DNA from: Piliocolobus tephrosceles
Lineage: Eukaryota > Chordata > Mammalia > Primates > Cercopithecidae
Assembly (NCBI RefSeq): GCF_002776525.5
Contig: NC_045449.1
Location: 6,256,102-6,320,101, forward strand
Reading direction: 5' to 3'
DNA length: 64,000 nt
Each line of letters starts with the position of its first letter. Position 1 is the stretch's first letter. Position numbers and translations under genes: made by a program. Below, piece by piece: positions 35,694 to 46,153 of this stretch. The notes beneath the pieces are model-generated. The model saw nothing but the letters and a program-made list of their open reading frames with translations. It was not told the DNA's origin and made no database searches.

Positions 35694-35985
35694 ATTATTA
35701 TTATTATTTTGAGATGGAGTTTCACTCTTGTTGCCCAGGCTGCAGTACAATGGCACGATCTCAGCTTATCACAACCTCCGCCTCCCAGGTTCAAGTGATT
35801 CTCCTGCCTCAGCCTCCCGAGTAGCTGGGATTACAGGCATGCTCCACCATGCCCAGTTCATTTTGCATTTTCAGTAGAGACAGGGTTTCTCCATGTTGAT
35901 CAGGCTGGTCTCGAACTCCTGACCTCATGTGATCCTCCTGCCTCAGCCTCCCAAAGTTCTGGGATTACCGGCATGAGGCAGCCCC
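35694..35985 (-). mobile_element. Alu, antisense, inside L1
   Basis: Begins with (ATT)n and gagatggagtttcactcttg. Target-site copies ttggtaagttatt / cttgtaagttatt. Confidence 0.95.
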
Positions 35986-36175
35986 TTGTAAGTTATTTTA
36001 ATCAGTCATTCTAATAAGTAGGTAGTGGTATCTCATTGCAGTTTTGATTTACAATAATGACATCATTCCCTAATGATGAATGACATGGAGCATCTTTTCA
36101 CGTGCTTACTTGCCATGTATATATCTGATATGGTGCAGCATTTATTCCTTTGTGTTGTTTTATTTATAGTAATTC
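35986..36175 (-). mobile_element. L1 antisense, part 2
   Basis: 'gtaggtagtggtatctcattgcagttttgattt' and 'ggagcatcttttcacgtgctta' continue the same L1M. Confidence 0.88.
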
Positions 36176-36469
36176 TTTTTTTTTGTTTCAGACGGAGTCT
36201 TGCCCTGTCACCCAGGCTGGAGTGCAATGTCATGATCTCGGCTCACTGCAACCTCTGCCTCCTGGGTTCAAGTGATTCTCCTGCCTCAGTCTCCCAAGTA
36301 ACTGGGATTACAGTTGTGTGCCACCACGCCCAGCTACTTTTTTGTATCTTTAGTAGAGGGGGTCCTTCACCATGTTGGCCAGGCTGGTTTCGAACTCCTG
36401 AACTCGTGATCCACCTGCCTTGGCCTCCCAAAGTGCTGGGATTACAGGCATGAGCCATTGTGCCCGGCC
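36176..36469 (-). mobile_element. Alu, antisense, inside L1
   Basis: T run, full dimer ending gtgcccggcc. Target-site copies atagtaattctt / atggtaattctt. Confidence 0.96.
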
Positions 36470-36479
36470 TATGGTAATT

Positions 36480-36660
36480 CTTAATAGAATGTATTTGCTT
36501 GTGTATTGTCTTTCTATTTGTCACCTACCACCACCACTGGGCTATAAGCTCCACTGGCTGGGGCAGGACTTGGTTGCTCCTGTATCCCCCACACCCAAAA
36601 GAGCACCTGGCACTTGATGGACAGATGCGCCATGAATACTGTTGAAAGAGTAAATGAATG
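36480..36660 (+). mobile_element. L2 3' end
   Basis: 'gggctataagctccactgg', 'gctcctgtatccccc', 'gagcacctggcac', ending 'gtaaatgaatga'. Confidence 0.65.
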
Positions 36661-36775
36661 AGGCTGAATTCTAGCTCCCGCTCTGCCTCCTTGTGTGGCC
36701 CTGAACAAGGTTCCCCAGCCTCCGTTTCCCAGCTTGTAAAGTGAGTCAGAGGTGTTGGATTCAGAAACCTTGAGG
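36661..36775 (+). mobile_element. MIR fragment
   Basis: 'agctcccgctctgcctccttgtgtggccctg' and 'cctccgtttcccagcttgtaaagtgag'. Confidence 0.65.
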
Positions 36776-37279
36776 AGCCTCCCAGCTCTGGCTTGGAATG
36801 GGTTGGAGGCCACATCCCCTTCTGGCCGCTCTGGGTTTTCCCTTACTCCCTGCATCTTCCAACCTCGGCACCGCTGGGCCATGGTCCCTCAGATATCCTG
36901 TCTTGGCAGCAGGGGGGGTGACACTTCTTTTGCATCTGGGAGCCTGGACTCCATAGCCCACTCTGCAGCACCTAATCACTCCTGAGCCCCAGACCTGCCA
37001 CCTTAGCCAGAGGAGCTGGCACCCTGCCGAGGAGTTGTCATGGATCCAGAGAGCTCAATACTCCTGCCTGACTGTTCCCTAATCCCTCCCACGCCTTCCA
37101 CACACAACCAGGGACCCCCAGAACCCAGAACTCCCCTCTGCTCCCAGACCATGAGCTCCAAGGACCTCTCCAAGTGAACCCCAGTGCTGGGCCAATGGGT
37201 TGGGCTGATGGCCACAAGGGAAGTAGGATGGTCCCAATATCCATAACACAGCAAAGGGAAAGGGCTGACCTGGACACTA
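36776..37279. other. Intronic DNA, no feature recognised
   Basis: GC-moderate unique sequence. Confidence 0.4.
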
Positions 37280-37400
37280 AAGTCCTGGTTCGAGCCCCTG
37301 CACTCCCACCTTGATGTGTGATCTGGGGGGGGGGTTCCTTCTGTGCTGTGGCCTCAGTTTCCCCATTAGTGCACTGAGGAGGGAGATACAATGTTCCCAG
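37280..37400 (+). mobile_element. MIR fragment
   Basis: 'tggttcgagcccctgcactccc', 'ggcctcagtttccccatta'. Includes a ten-base G run. Confidence 0.6.
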
Positions 37401-38308
37401 GCCCAGTCAGTGCTGGTACCTAGCAATGCAGTTTCTTCCAGTGTAGACGCCATTGGGTTTCTCATTCCGCTGGTCATTTTTGTATCAGTTGAGGTGGGCT
37501 GGGGTGGGGGATCATAATGGGGGTTATGGGCAGAGGAGGGAGTACACATGCAGGAGCTCTCAGGGACAGAAGGCTGCCCAGGCGGCAATGAGACTGCCAC
37601 ACCCACTGCCCAGCTGGTCTCTGCGGGGAGGCACAGAGACGGTCACCTGTGAAGACCTCCATGCATGCAGGAACCATGGGACTAGACATCCATGGCAGCC
37701 AAGGAGTCATCTGAGGGACTCATGGGGGAAACCCAGGGAGCTTTGAAGGCTTTGGTGCAGGATGACTGAGTCGGGCTGGGTTTAATGGTGTTGGCCTCAC
37801 CACAACTATAGAGTTGGAAATGTTGAGGCCATAGGGTGCCAGGCCCTGCTCAAGTGGAAGACAGAGACCACACCCAGGGTCAGGGTTCAGCCTGGGCTGG
37901 AGAGCAGAGGGCAGGGAAGCAGCCCCTCAAGGGATGCTCAGAAGCCCATGACCTGGCCCCAGACACAGAGCACTGGCTGAGCTGGGCTGTGCTGGACCAG
38001 ACCCCTGGGATAGAGAGAAAGGATGGCTTCACCTCTCACTGCCTTGAGCCAAGGAAACACACAAAGGCGTTGTTCCAGGGAAGAACGGAAAGGAGGTCAG
38101 GAGTCGGCAAATCAGAACTAAAGAGGATCCCAGCAGCCTGTGGGGCGGATCCTGTGGCTTAGGAATGCAGATGCTCTGGAAGAGGGCAGATGGGAGGGAG
38201 GCTGCAGAGATATATGAGGTTCTGCAGGGTGTGTGGAGAGGCAGAAGATGGGGAAAGACAGGGGAGAGTCTGATATCCTGAAAGAAAGGGAGAGGAAAAG
38301 AAGGAAGT
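37401..38308. other. Intronic DNA, no feature recognised
   Basis: Unique-looking sequence, purine-rich near the Alu. Confidence 0.4.
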
Positions 38309-38594
38309 GGCCGGGCGCGGTGGCTCACACCTGTAATCCCAGCACTTTGGGAGGCCAAGGCAGGCAGATCACTTGAGGTCAGGAATTTGAGACCAGCCTG
38401 GCCAACATGGTGAAACCCAATCTCTACTTTAAAAAAAAAAAAAAATTAGCCAGGTGTGGTGGCACATGCCTGTAATCCCAGCACTTTGAGAGGCCGAGGC
38501 GGGCAGATCACTTGAGGTCAGGAGTTTGAGACCAGCCTGGCCAACATAGTGAAACACGTCTCTACTGAAAATACCAAAAAAAAAAAAAAAAAAG
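38309..38594 (+). mobile_element. Chimeric Alu made of two left arms
   Basis: The left arm 'ggccgggcgcggtggctcac...ctctacttt(A)n' is followed, after ttagccaggtgtggtggcac, by a second left-arm body ('gcactttgagaggccgag...caacatagtgaaac') and then a long A run. The normal right-arm 3' end is absent. Confidence 0.9.
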
Positions 38595-39129
38595 GGGATG
38601 ATGAGAAAGAAAACGCAGGGCCACCAACATGGGAGGAGTGAGAAGTGGGGCCAATGTCACAGCAGAATGAGCTGTGAGATGGGAGGGAGAGGACGGAGAC
38701 AACTGAGGGGCCAGGGAGACAGCCGTCAGTGTGAGAAGCACTGCAGCTGCTCTCACGGACGGCAGGTGAGCAGGGCCTGAAGGGATAGAGCTGACCCTCG
38801 CGCCACCCACAGATGCCTCTGTCGTCAGCTGGGAACGCAGAGCCCTGATGAACTGCAGAAATGTTTTAAATGAAAGTCTTCCAAGCATCAAAATATTGAA
38901 GCCGTTGTTGTCTCACTGTGGGTTAGTTGCTATGGAGAAATTCAGCCCCGGCAGCCACTCTAATCAGACGCCCATGGGAGACAGGCCCCAAATGGGCTGG
39001 TTTAGGGCTGGCATCAGGGGAGGGGTTCCCCGCCCAGAGCCAAGAATCGTGGGGGCTCAAGTCAGAACAGCTCCCCACCTCCCAACCACGCTTCCTAAAA
39101 ATCACCCAAACTGAGTCTTCTCCATTGTT
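38595..39129. other. Intronic DNA, no feature recognised
   Basis: Purine-rich at first, then unique sequence. Confidence 0.4.
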
Positions 39130-39245
39130 GGAAGCACAGAGCTGATAGGGAAACTGAGGCCCAGAGAAGGTGAAAGACCCGCCAAGGTCACAGAACTAGT
39201 CGATGGCACGGCTGAAACCACATCCCAAGTGCCTGCTCTGGATGT
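39130..39245 (-). mobile_element. MIR fragment
   Basis: 'tagggaaactgaggcccagagaaggtg' and 'ccaaggtcacagaactagtcgatggcacggc'. Confidence 0.85.
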
Positions 39246-39399
39246 CTTCTAGATGTCTTCCCAGCACGTAGTCTGCTTCTCTTCCAAGACCCCGTTTGCC
39301 AGGCATTTCAAAGCCGGACCCATCTCAGGAGTAAGTCAACACCCTAAAGACAGTGACTTCCCAGAGTGGGGCCACGCAGGCCAAGCAAGAGACCTTCCT

Positions 39400-39750
39400 G
39401 GGCTGTGGAGCAGGACCCTGGTGCTTCTCCTCGACTCCTTCGCAGCCCAGCCAAGCATGGCTAGGGAGGGTCTTCTCTGCCCAATTCCAGACCTACTCCA
39501 CCTTCCCGTGCCCGTGCACCTGCCTGGGTGCTCACGCCTCTGAGCCTTCGCTCAGGCTGCTCTCTGCCTGAAATGCCCACCCCATCGGATGCCCCCTTTT
39601 TTCAATCCTAGAGTCAACAATGCTCCTTGCTATGTCGTGGATTGGCCATGATGAGATGCAGAGGTCATTTGCCCACCTTCCCTGTCTCTCACCTGAACAC
39701 TGGCAACAGTCTTTCGAATACTCTGACCCTCCCTGCATATATGAGGCTCA
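39400..39750 (+). mobile_element. L2 fragment
   Basis: 'gtgcacctgcctgggtgctcacg', 'gctgctctctgcctgaaatgcccaccccat' follow L2 3' text. Followed by an Alu. Confidence 0.55.
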
Positions 39751-40053
39751 TTTTTTTTTTTTTTTTTCTGAGACAGAGTCTTGCTCTGTCCCCCAGACTG
39801 GAGTACAGTGGTGCGATCTCAGCTCACTGCAACCCCTGCCTCCTGGGTTCAAGCGATTCTCCTGCCTCAGCCTCCCCAGTAGCTGGGATTACAGGCACCC
39901 ACCACCACACCTGGCTGATGTTTTGTATTTTTAGTAGAGACAGGGTTTCACCATGTTGGCCAGGCTGGTTTTGAACTCCTGACTTCAAGTGATCCACCCA
40001 CCTCAGCCTCTCAAAGTGTCAGGATTACAGGCGTGAGCCACCGGCCCCCGGCC
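39751..40053 (-). mobile_element. Alu, antisense
   Basis: T run, full dimer, target-site copies gaggctcat / gaggctgat. Confidence 0.96.
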
Positions 40054-40342
40054 GAGGCTGATCTTAAGTTGCACCAGCTCACAGGTGCATGCAGCATCTC
40101 CTCTCAGCCCCCTCCCCACTGCCTGCCACATCCTAGACACTCGGCCTTCCTCCAGTTCCTGGAATGTTCCTGTCTCTCCTACTTCAGGGCCATCACACCT
40201 GCTGTGCCCTTTGTCCAGAAGGTTCTTTCTTCCTCTCTTCACTTTGCCAATGTCTTCCTCCTTAGCTCTACAGAGAGAGTGTTAACAGCCTCCTCACCAT
40301 GTTAAATTAGGTGCCCCTCTGACGTCTCTTTTCTCTTCTCTA
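40054..40342 (+). mobile_element. L2, part 1 (split by Alu)
   Basis: 'cctccagttcctggaatgttcc', 'gctgtgccctttgtccagaaggttc' are L2-type. It resumes at 40675. Confidence 0.6.
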
Positions 40343-40674
40343 TTTTTTTTTTTTTTTTTTTTTTTGAGACAGAGTCTCACTCTGTCACCCAGGCTGGAGT
40401 TCAGTGGCACCGTGTTGGCTCACTGCAACCTCCGTCTCCTGGGTTCAAGCAATTGTCCTGCCTCAGTCTCCCAAGTAGCTGGGACTACAGGCGCCCACCA
40501 CTACACCCAGCTACTTTTAAAAATATGTTTAGTAGAGACGGGGTTTCACAGGGTCACCTGTTAAGGGAACACATATGTTGGCCAGGCTGGTCTTGAACTC
40601 CTGACCTCAGGTGATCCACCTGCCTTGGCTTCCCAAAGTGTTGGGATTACAGGCGTGAGCCACCATGCCTGGCC
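40343..40674 (-). mobile_element. Alu, antisense on plus strand, with an internal 30-bp foreign insert
   Basis: 23-base T run, then a normal Alu until ggggtttcac. At 40550-40579 the text switches to a copy of the PITPNM3 exon 2 acceptor region and returns at ggccaggctgg. Ends atgcctggcc. The element lies in PITPNM3 sense orientation in intron 2. Confidence 0.95.
40550..40579 (-). other. Copied splice acceptor of PITPNM3 exon 2
   Basis: Aligns with 41175-41205 with one deletion and two substitutions. On the gene strand the copy keeps a pyrimidine-containing tract and TTAACAG/GTGACC, so the AG acceptor is intact. Same orientation as the source, about 620 bp away. Confidence 0.9.
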
Positions 40675-40920
40675 TGACTGTTCTCTCTTGCAACAGCTGG
40701 TACTTCTACTTAGCGGTGGCACTTCTACTTAGTGGTGATGCTCCCCATTCGTCATTGTATTTTCCTGTCCTGTTCTTGGATGTCTGCCTCTCCTGCGAGG
40801 CTATAAGTTTGATGAGAGCAGCAACATGGCAACTGATTGCCACAGGATCCCTGGCACCTAGCAGAGTTCCCGGCACATGGTAGAGGTTCAACAAATATTT
40901 CAAACAGCGAACAGGCAAAG
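40675..40920 (+). mobile_element. L2, part 2 (3' end)
   Basis: 'cctcctgcgaggctataagtttgatgag'-like text, 'ccctggcacctagcagag', 'ggtagaggttcaacaaatatttc'. Contains a 19-bp tandem duplication (acttctacttagyggtgg) at 40702-40739. Confidence 0.7.
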
Positions 40921-41086
40921 GCTGAGCCCCTGCTCTCGGCACACGCACAGGATGGGTAAGTATGGAGTGTGGAGCTGCAGATACCACATCTGAGTGGGGA
41001 GGGATGCGAACCCCGAAACGGGATCCTCTTCTTGAGGTTTCTAGGAAGGTCACCCAGCCAGTGATGTGAGATTGGGGTTCACTCAC

Positions 41087-41182
41087 CTCTGGCATCAAAG
41101 AATTCATCATCTGAGCTCTCCACGGAGTCACTGAGGACATTTCGAAGGTGCCAGGGGGCACCGCCGCCCGGGGGAGGGCCAC
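41087..41182 (-). CDS. PITPNM3: PITPNM3 exon 2 (residues 8-40), FFAT motif
   Basis: A 96-base exon, phase 1 at both ends, with acceptor ...CCCTTTAACAG and donor GTGAGT. It encodes a Gly/Pro-rich stretch, then PWHLRNVL, then an acidic and serine-rich run leading into EFFDARE. That run is a canonical FFAT motif (EFFDAxE, residues 34-40), the short linear motif bound by the MSP domain of the ER proteins VAPA and VAPB. The Ser/Asp/Glu residues before it (SDSVESSDD) are the typical acidic tract. FFAT-mediated ER anchoring is established for the Nir/PITPNM family. That it acts so in this species is inferred. The final Glu codon is split with exon 3. A 30-base stretch covering this acceptor recurs inside a nearby Alu (40550-40579). 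Confidence 0.95.
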
Positions 41183-41470
41183 CTGTTAAAGGGAACACAT
41201 CTGTTAACCAAGCCTGAGATGATGCCCCAGTACGAGGGAGGTGACCCAGGACCGCCCCCCCCCCACCAGACTAAAGGCCAGTTAGCATCCTGCACATCGG
41301 TGCCCTCTCCCTCCGAGGCCTCAGACCTCATAGAGACCTCCCTCTCCTGTGCTGTCATTGAAGCTCAAAAGCTTCTCTGAGTAAGCACAGCAGAGCAGGA
41401 ATGAGTGTGCCCATTTTGCAAGTCCTAACACCGAGGCTGGTGGTAGTTATGAGCCTTTGCCAAGGTGACT
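41183..41470. other. Intron 1, acceptor side
   Basis: Polypyrimidine-poor acceptor tract of exon 2, then unique sequence with a nine-base C run near 41255. Confidence 0.5.
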
Positions 41471-42428
41471 TTGCCAAGCAGTGTCTCAGTCAGCACAGGG
41501 GGGAAGCTCTGCTGTATTAACAAATGAGCGCAGACGTTTCAACAGCAGTGGTTCATTTCTCACTCACACACAGGTTGGAAGGGAGCTCTGCTCATCGTGG
41601 TCACTCAAAGGTGCCACCACTTTATAATGTCACCAGCCCAAAAGGAGACATCAGGTTCTAGCCAAGCAGGGGAGAAGGGCTCAGAAAATCTCACCAGTCT
41701 TAAATGCTTCTGCCCAGAAATCACACACTTCTGCTCGCATTTCACTGGCCCTTGCACACACATCCTGTCCCTCAGAGACCTGCGTTCTTATATCAGCAAT
41801 GCCCCTGCCTCCGTTTTCCCATCTGCACGATGAAAATCCTGGCAGAGACTGTCCTTTGAAATTCTTCTACTCTGACTGATATTGGAGGAGACCACCCGGC
41901 CAGCAGTAGCTGTCAATAAACAAGCAGGGGGTAGACATCCTCCCCAGCCACTGCCAGGTGAGCGTGATGGTGCAGTCCTTGGAGATACCTGCTACAGTCC
42001 CAGTTCACCACACCCCCTACCCTGCAGGATGCTGGCACTGTTCCTTGCCCTGAGTCCAGACCCCAGAGCATAAACTGTTCCTGAAGGGAGAGGGCCAGCC
42101 CAGGCCATCCAGGGCCATAGCCCTCCTGCCTGTCATTCCTGCCTGGCCCACCACAAACTCACAAACACACACCCAGTTTGTGCTTCATGGCTTGGAGCCC
42201 AGTGAGAAGCACATTCTGAGACATCAAAAGGACAGAGGTTATAGTGAGCACCAACTCGGCGGTCACCTCTAGGTACAAGGCTGATTCCCTAAGCTTCTTA
42301 ATCTCTGCCTCCACCAGTGTGAGCCGATGTCCCACCCTCGGGCCCTGGATTTACTGCAAGAGTCCAGATGTACCACAACTGTGTGTTCCTAACATGGATA
42401 CGGGACTATTTTCCAAATGTACGTGGAG
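41471..42428. other. Intronic DNA, possible old DNA-transposon/LTR trace
   Basis: 41480-41640 (gtctcagtcagcacagg, ggttcatttctcactcac) resembles an old interspersed repeat that I cannot name. The remainder is unrecognised. Confidence 0.3.
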
Positions 42429-42740
42429 GACATTCTAGCTATTGCAATAAGACAAGAAAAAAGAAATGAAAGGGATATAGATTGGAAAGGAGGAAATAAA
42501 ATTGTCTTTATTCGCAGATGACATGATTGTCTATGCAGACAACAAAAAGCCTACAAAATCTATGTTAATAAAAACCACCAGAACCAACAACTGAGTATAG
42601 CAGGATTGTAGGATACAAGAGCGACATGCAAAAGTCAATTGCATTCCTAGATACAAGAAATGAACTGAAATTTGAAAATGATAATGCCATTTAAAATAGC
42701 ACACACAAAATACTTAGGTATAAAGCAAATGTATGTAAAC
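42429..42740 (+). mobile_element. L1 ORF2 fragment, reverse-transcriptase core
   Basis: Translates in one frame to KLSLFADDMIVYADN, the FADD catalytic box of L1 reverse transcriptase, followed by degraded ORF2 text ('atagcaggattgtaggatacaag'). About 300 bases, without either L1 end. Confidence 0.85.
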
Positions 42741-43767
42741 ATTTCCGTGATTCAAAAACTACAATCACTTAAAATTATTCCTGAATTATATTAACGGTAT
42801 ATTTTCTCAATCAACAGATACTGAAGGTATAAAATCTATCCTATCTACTATATTCGCATACTATGTGAACATGCTATATTAATATACAAACCTCGCTTAC
42901 TATCCAAATCTTTTCTGTTCCTAAGAAGTAAGAATTTGGATAGTCAGGAAAGTCCTATTATCCCCATCTGTTCAGCTCCTGAGTTTTAGATAGTAAGAAG
43001 CAAGAGTTTAAGTAGCAACGGAGTCAGCTGAGGATTTATCTGGATCCATTTGGTTCCTGAGTTTGAACAGCAAGAGCCCAGTGAGAGGCTCCTCTACGCC
43101 GTGGCCTTATACATGCACGATTTGGATCCATCCGAGAACAAAGACAGAGGCATTCTCTCTGATGACATGTGCAGGGGTCCCAGGGGGAGGTCTGGGGCAG
43201 AGGGAAAGGCTACAGGGGAGGCCAGTTAGCTCCATTTGAGGGAGCAAGTTCTCCCAGCTACAGGCGAGCAGAAAAGGAAGGGGCTAGTGGGCATCAAAGG
43301 GGGCCTCTCATTCCACAGAACCTGTGGTGGGTACGGGAACACTGTGGGGAATGAAAGGACAGGATTGGGCACTCACAAAGTTTACATTCTGCAGGCGGGG
43401 AAGGAAAAGCCAGCCTGGGTCAAATAAACAACCCAGATAATTTCAACCTAAAATCTCTCCCTTCCTACACTATGTCCTCCTTCCTCAAGTGTCTCTTATG
43501 TGGTAATTACAGCCTAAAGAATAGACAGGCTTGAACGTGTGGATCTCTACATCCACGCAGAGAAAATGGTGGGGAAACTTAGCCTCAGACATCAAAAGAA
43601 CTTTGTCACCTATTGTAGTTATAAATGCTGAACTAACGCGATGTCTCCCTTTTATTATTGTGACTGTCTTTTGTGGTTAAAATATATATTTAGATTTATT
43701 TTCAAATGCATATTTTATCTTGTTTATTATTATTCTACTTGCTTTCAAAATGCATTACCTGCCTTGG
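42741..43767. other. AT-rich intronic DNA with a small hairpin
   Basis: An 11-bp inverted repeat (actatccaaat / atttggatagt) at 42899-42944, and a degenerate second copy of its neighbourhood at 42975-43010. The rest is unrecognised. Confidence 0.4.
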
Positions 43768-44072
43768 TGTTTTGTTTTATTTTGTTTTTGAAACAGAGTT
43801 TTGCTCTTTTCCCCAGGCTGGAGTGCAATGGTGCAATCTCGTCTCACTGCAACATCCACCTCCCAGGTTCAAGAGATTCTCCTGCCTCAGCCTCCCAAGT
43901 AGCTGGGATTATAGGTGCCTGCCACCATGCCCGGCTAATTTTTGCATTTTTAGTAGAGACAGGGTTTTACCATGTTGGCCAGGCTGATCTCGAACTCCTG
44001 ACCTCAGGTGATCCACCCGCCTTGGCTTCCCAAAGTGCTGCGATTACAGGTGTGAGCCACTGCGCCCGGCCC
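43768..44072 (-). mobile_element. Alu (J/S type), antisense
   Basis: tttgtttttgaaacagagttttgctc start, full dimer, target-site copies gccttggtgttt / gccttggttttt. Confidence 0.95.
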
Positions 44073-44410
44073 CGCCTTGGTTTTTAAATGTATACTGTAT
44101 ACAAGGTCTTCCCCCCACCAGCAGGGGCTGCCCAACAAACTCCTGGAAAGGTGATGGGGTGCGGGGAACCTCAGTTATACACACTTGTATAAAAAGAACC
44201 TGTAAAAACAGATACGTTAAGAACATGGGAACTGTTCCCTGCATCTCTTCCTCCAGCATGCAGATTTTTTGGTAAACAACAAAGGTCATATGTCCAACAA
44301 GGAGAAAAGCAATAGGCAGTGTCTCAGGAGGGGTTAGAGGCAAAGACCTTTGTGGAAAGGTGTCAGGTGAGCAGAGGCCTGAATAATGAGAAAACTCAGA
44401 CATGCTAAGC

Positions 44411-44443
44411 ATGTGTATGTGTGTATATGTGTGTGTGTGTGTA
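44411..44443. repeat. (TG)n microsatellite
   Basis: gtgtatgtgtgtatatg followed by (TG)8. Confidence 0.9.
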
Positions 44444-44985
44444 TGCACATCTGCTCGTGCACATACATGTGTGGGATGGACCATGCAGAATCCATGGATA
44501 AGAGCCTTCTTGGATGAAAGAACTGCAAGGGTAAATAAATTCATACATGAACTTGGTGTGTCCAAGGGGCAGAAAGATATTCATGTGGCTGGGGCCAATG
44601 ATTAAAGGGGCATGGGAACAGGGGAAATGGAGCCTGACCAGGTAGGGTAGGACCTGTCATGGACAGAAGCTTGGAACAGGTGAGTTTTAAGGCTCCTCCT
44701 ACTGCCCAGCCTCTATCATCTGCAAACTTCAAGAGGAAGGGAATACAGATGCCAAAGACGGTCACAAAGTCTCCTGGGGGAGAGGACCACACGTCAGATG
44801 TGCTAGAGGCCACGTAGGTTCCTGAGAGTCAGAGCAGATGGGCACGATGACCCCGGAACAGGGAAAGGCTCAGAAGCAGTGTCCTTGAGGCGGGTCCTTG
44901 CCCTATGCTTCTCTCCATTTTCTGGGTCCAGCACAAAGGTCCCATACAGAAGAGGGCCAGGAAGTGTTTGACAAACACGTAAATG
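44444..44985. other. Intronic DNA, no feature recognised
   Basis: Unique-looking. Confidence 0.4.
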
Positions 44986-45140
44986 AATAAAAATGATTTG
45001 CTTGGTGAGTACAGCGTGCCAGGCAGTCTGCTAGCTGCTTTTCAGACATTAGCTAAAGTCATCCTAACCAAGCCTAGCAGAGTAGACGTAACAAATCCCC
45101 ACCTTACAGCTAAGGAAACGGAGCCTCAGGGATGTTTCAG
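44986..45140 (-). mobile_element. MIR fragment
   Basis: 'gtgagtacagcgtgccaggcag', 'cccaccttacagctaaggaaacggagcctcagg'. Reverse MIR. Confidence 0.7.
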
Positions 45141-45619
45141 GAAGGCATTTACTCTGCAGAAGAGCTCAGGGTGGGGGACCTCAGTCTCCTCCTCTCTCCA
45201 TTGCCTGCTCTCTTGGAAATGGCAACCCTTCTACCTGCTGCTGGCCAGTTGGGCAAGGGGCCAGAGGCCTGCCCCTGGCTCCTCGTAGGGGCCCCAGTCC
45301 TGGGGGACTCAGCTGTCCCAGTTCTAGAACCATCTGCACATCAGCTCTACAAATCAGTGTCTGGGCATCCTTGTGTCTGTGGGAAACATCTAAATGGATG
45401 TCTACATTCCTACGTAGAGGTGTCTAGTGTTACACGAGCATCTGTCCCTGTGTCTGCGTGGCTGTTGTGTGTGTGTCTGCATTCCTTGGAGAGTGTGAGC
45501 CTACCTACCTGCCACCCCCCTTCCTAATACTGTTCCTAAGAATCATGCATGCATGCCCACTCCCAGAATTCTCTCCCTCTCTCCCTCACACACAAAGTAG
45601 ATCAGCTCTAGCCATGGGT

Positions 45620-45838
45620 GAAAATTTAGTAGAGGTTAGAACACGGGCTTTGGAACGACACAAATCTGGGTGCAGTGTTACCACTTGCTAATCTAGGACC
45701 TGAAGCAAGTTAATTTCACTGAGCCTTGCTTTTCTCATCTGGAAAATGAGCATCATAATCCTTACCCCACTGTTAGGAGATTTAAATGACATCAGCCCCC
45801 AGAGCGTCCAGTCCACTGCCTGGCACTTGGAAATGGTG
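45620..45838 (+). mobile_element. MIR, near full length
   Basis: 'gttagaacacgggctttgg', 'ctaatctaggacctgaagcaagtta', 'cttttctcatctggaaaatgag', 'cactgcctggcac'. Confidence 0.88.
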
Positions 45839-46014
45839 GCCTTATCAGCTACGGGACCAAAGATTGAGGTAAGGTAAGCCCACCTGAGGGGCTTCCAGGC
45901 AGCTGCCAGGGGCCCTCCCTAAGGCCTCAGAGCTCTATCTGTGTCCTCCAAGGCCCAGCCCACCTCCTCCTGAAGACCCTCCTTCCATCCACCTTCACTA
46001 CCACATTGATTTAT

Positions 46015-46153
46015 TTTTACTTTTTGTTTTTTAATTGAGACAGGGTCTTGCCATGTTGCCCAGGTTGGTCTTGGACTCCCGAGCTCAAGCGATCTGCTCA
46101 GCTCGGTCTCCCAAATTGCTGGGGTTACAGGTGTGAGCCACCACACCCAGCCC
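46015..46153 (-). mobile_element. Free left Alu monomer (FLAM type)
   Basis: Only one Alu arm between target-site copies ccacattgattta / ccacattgattta. Starts 'aattgagacagggtcttgcc'. Confidence 0.92.
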
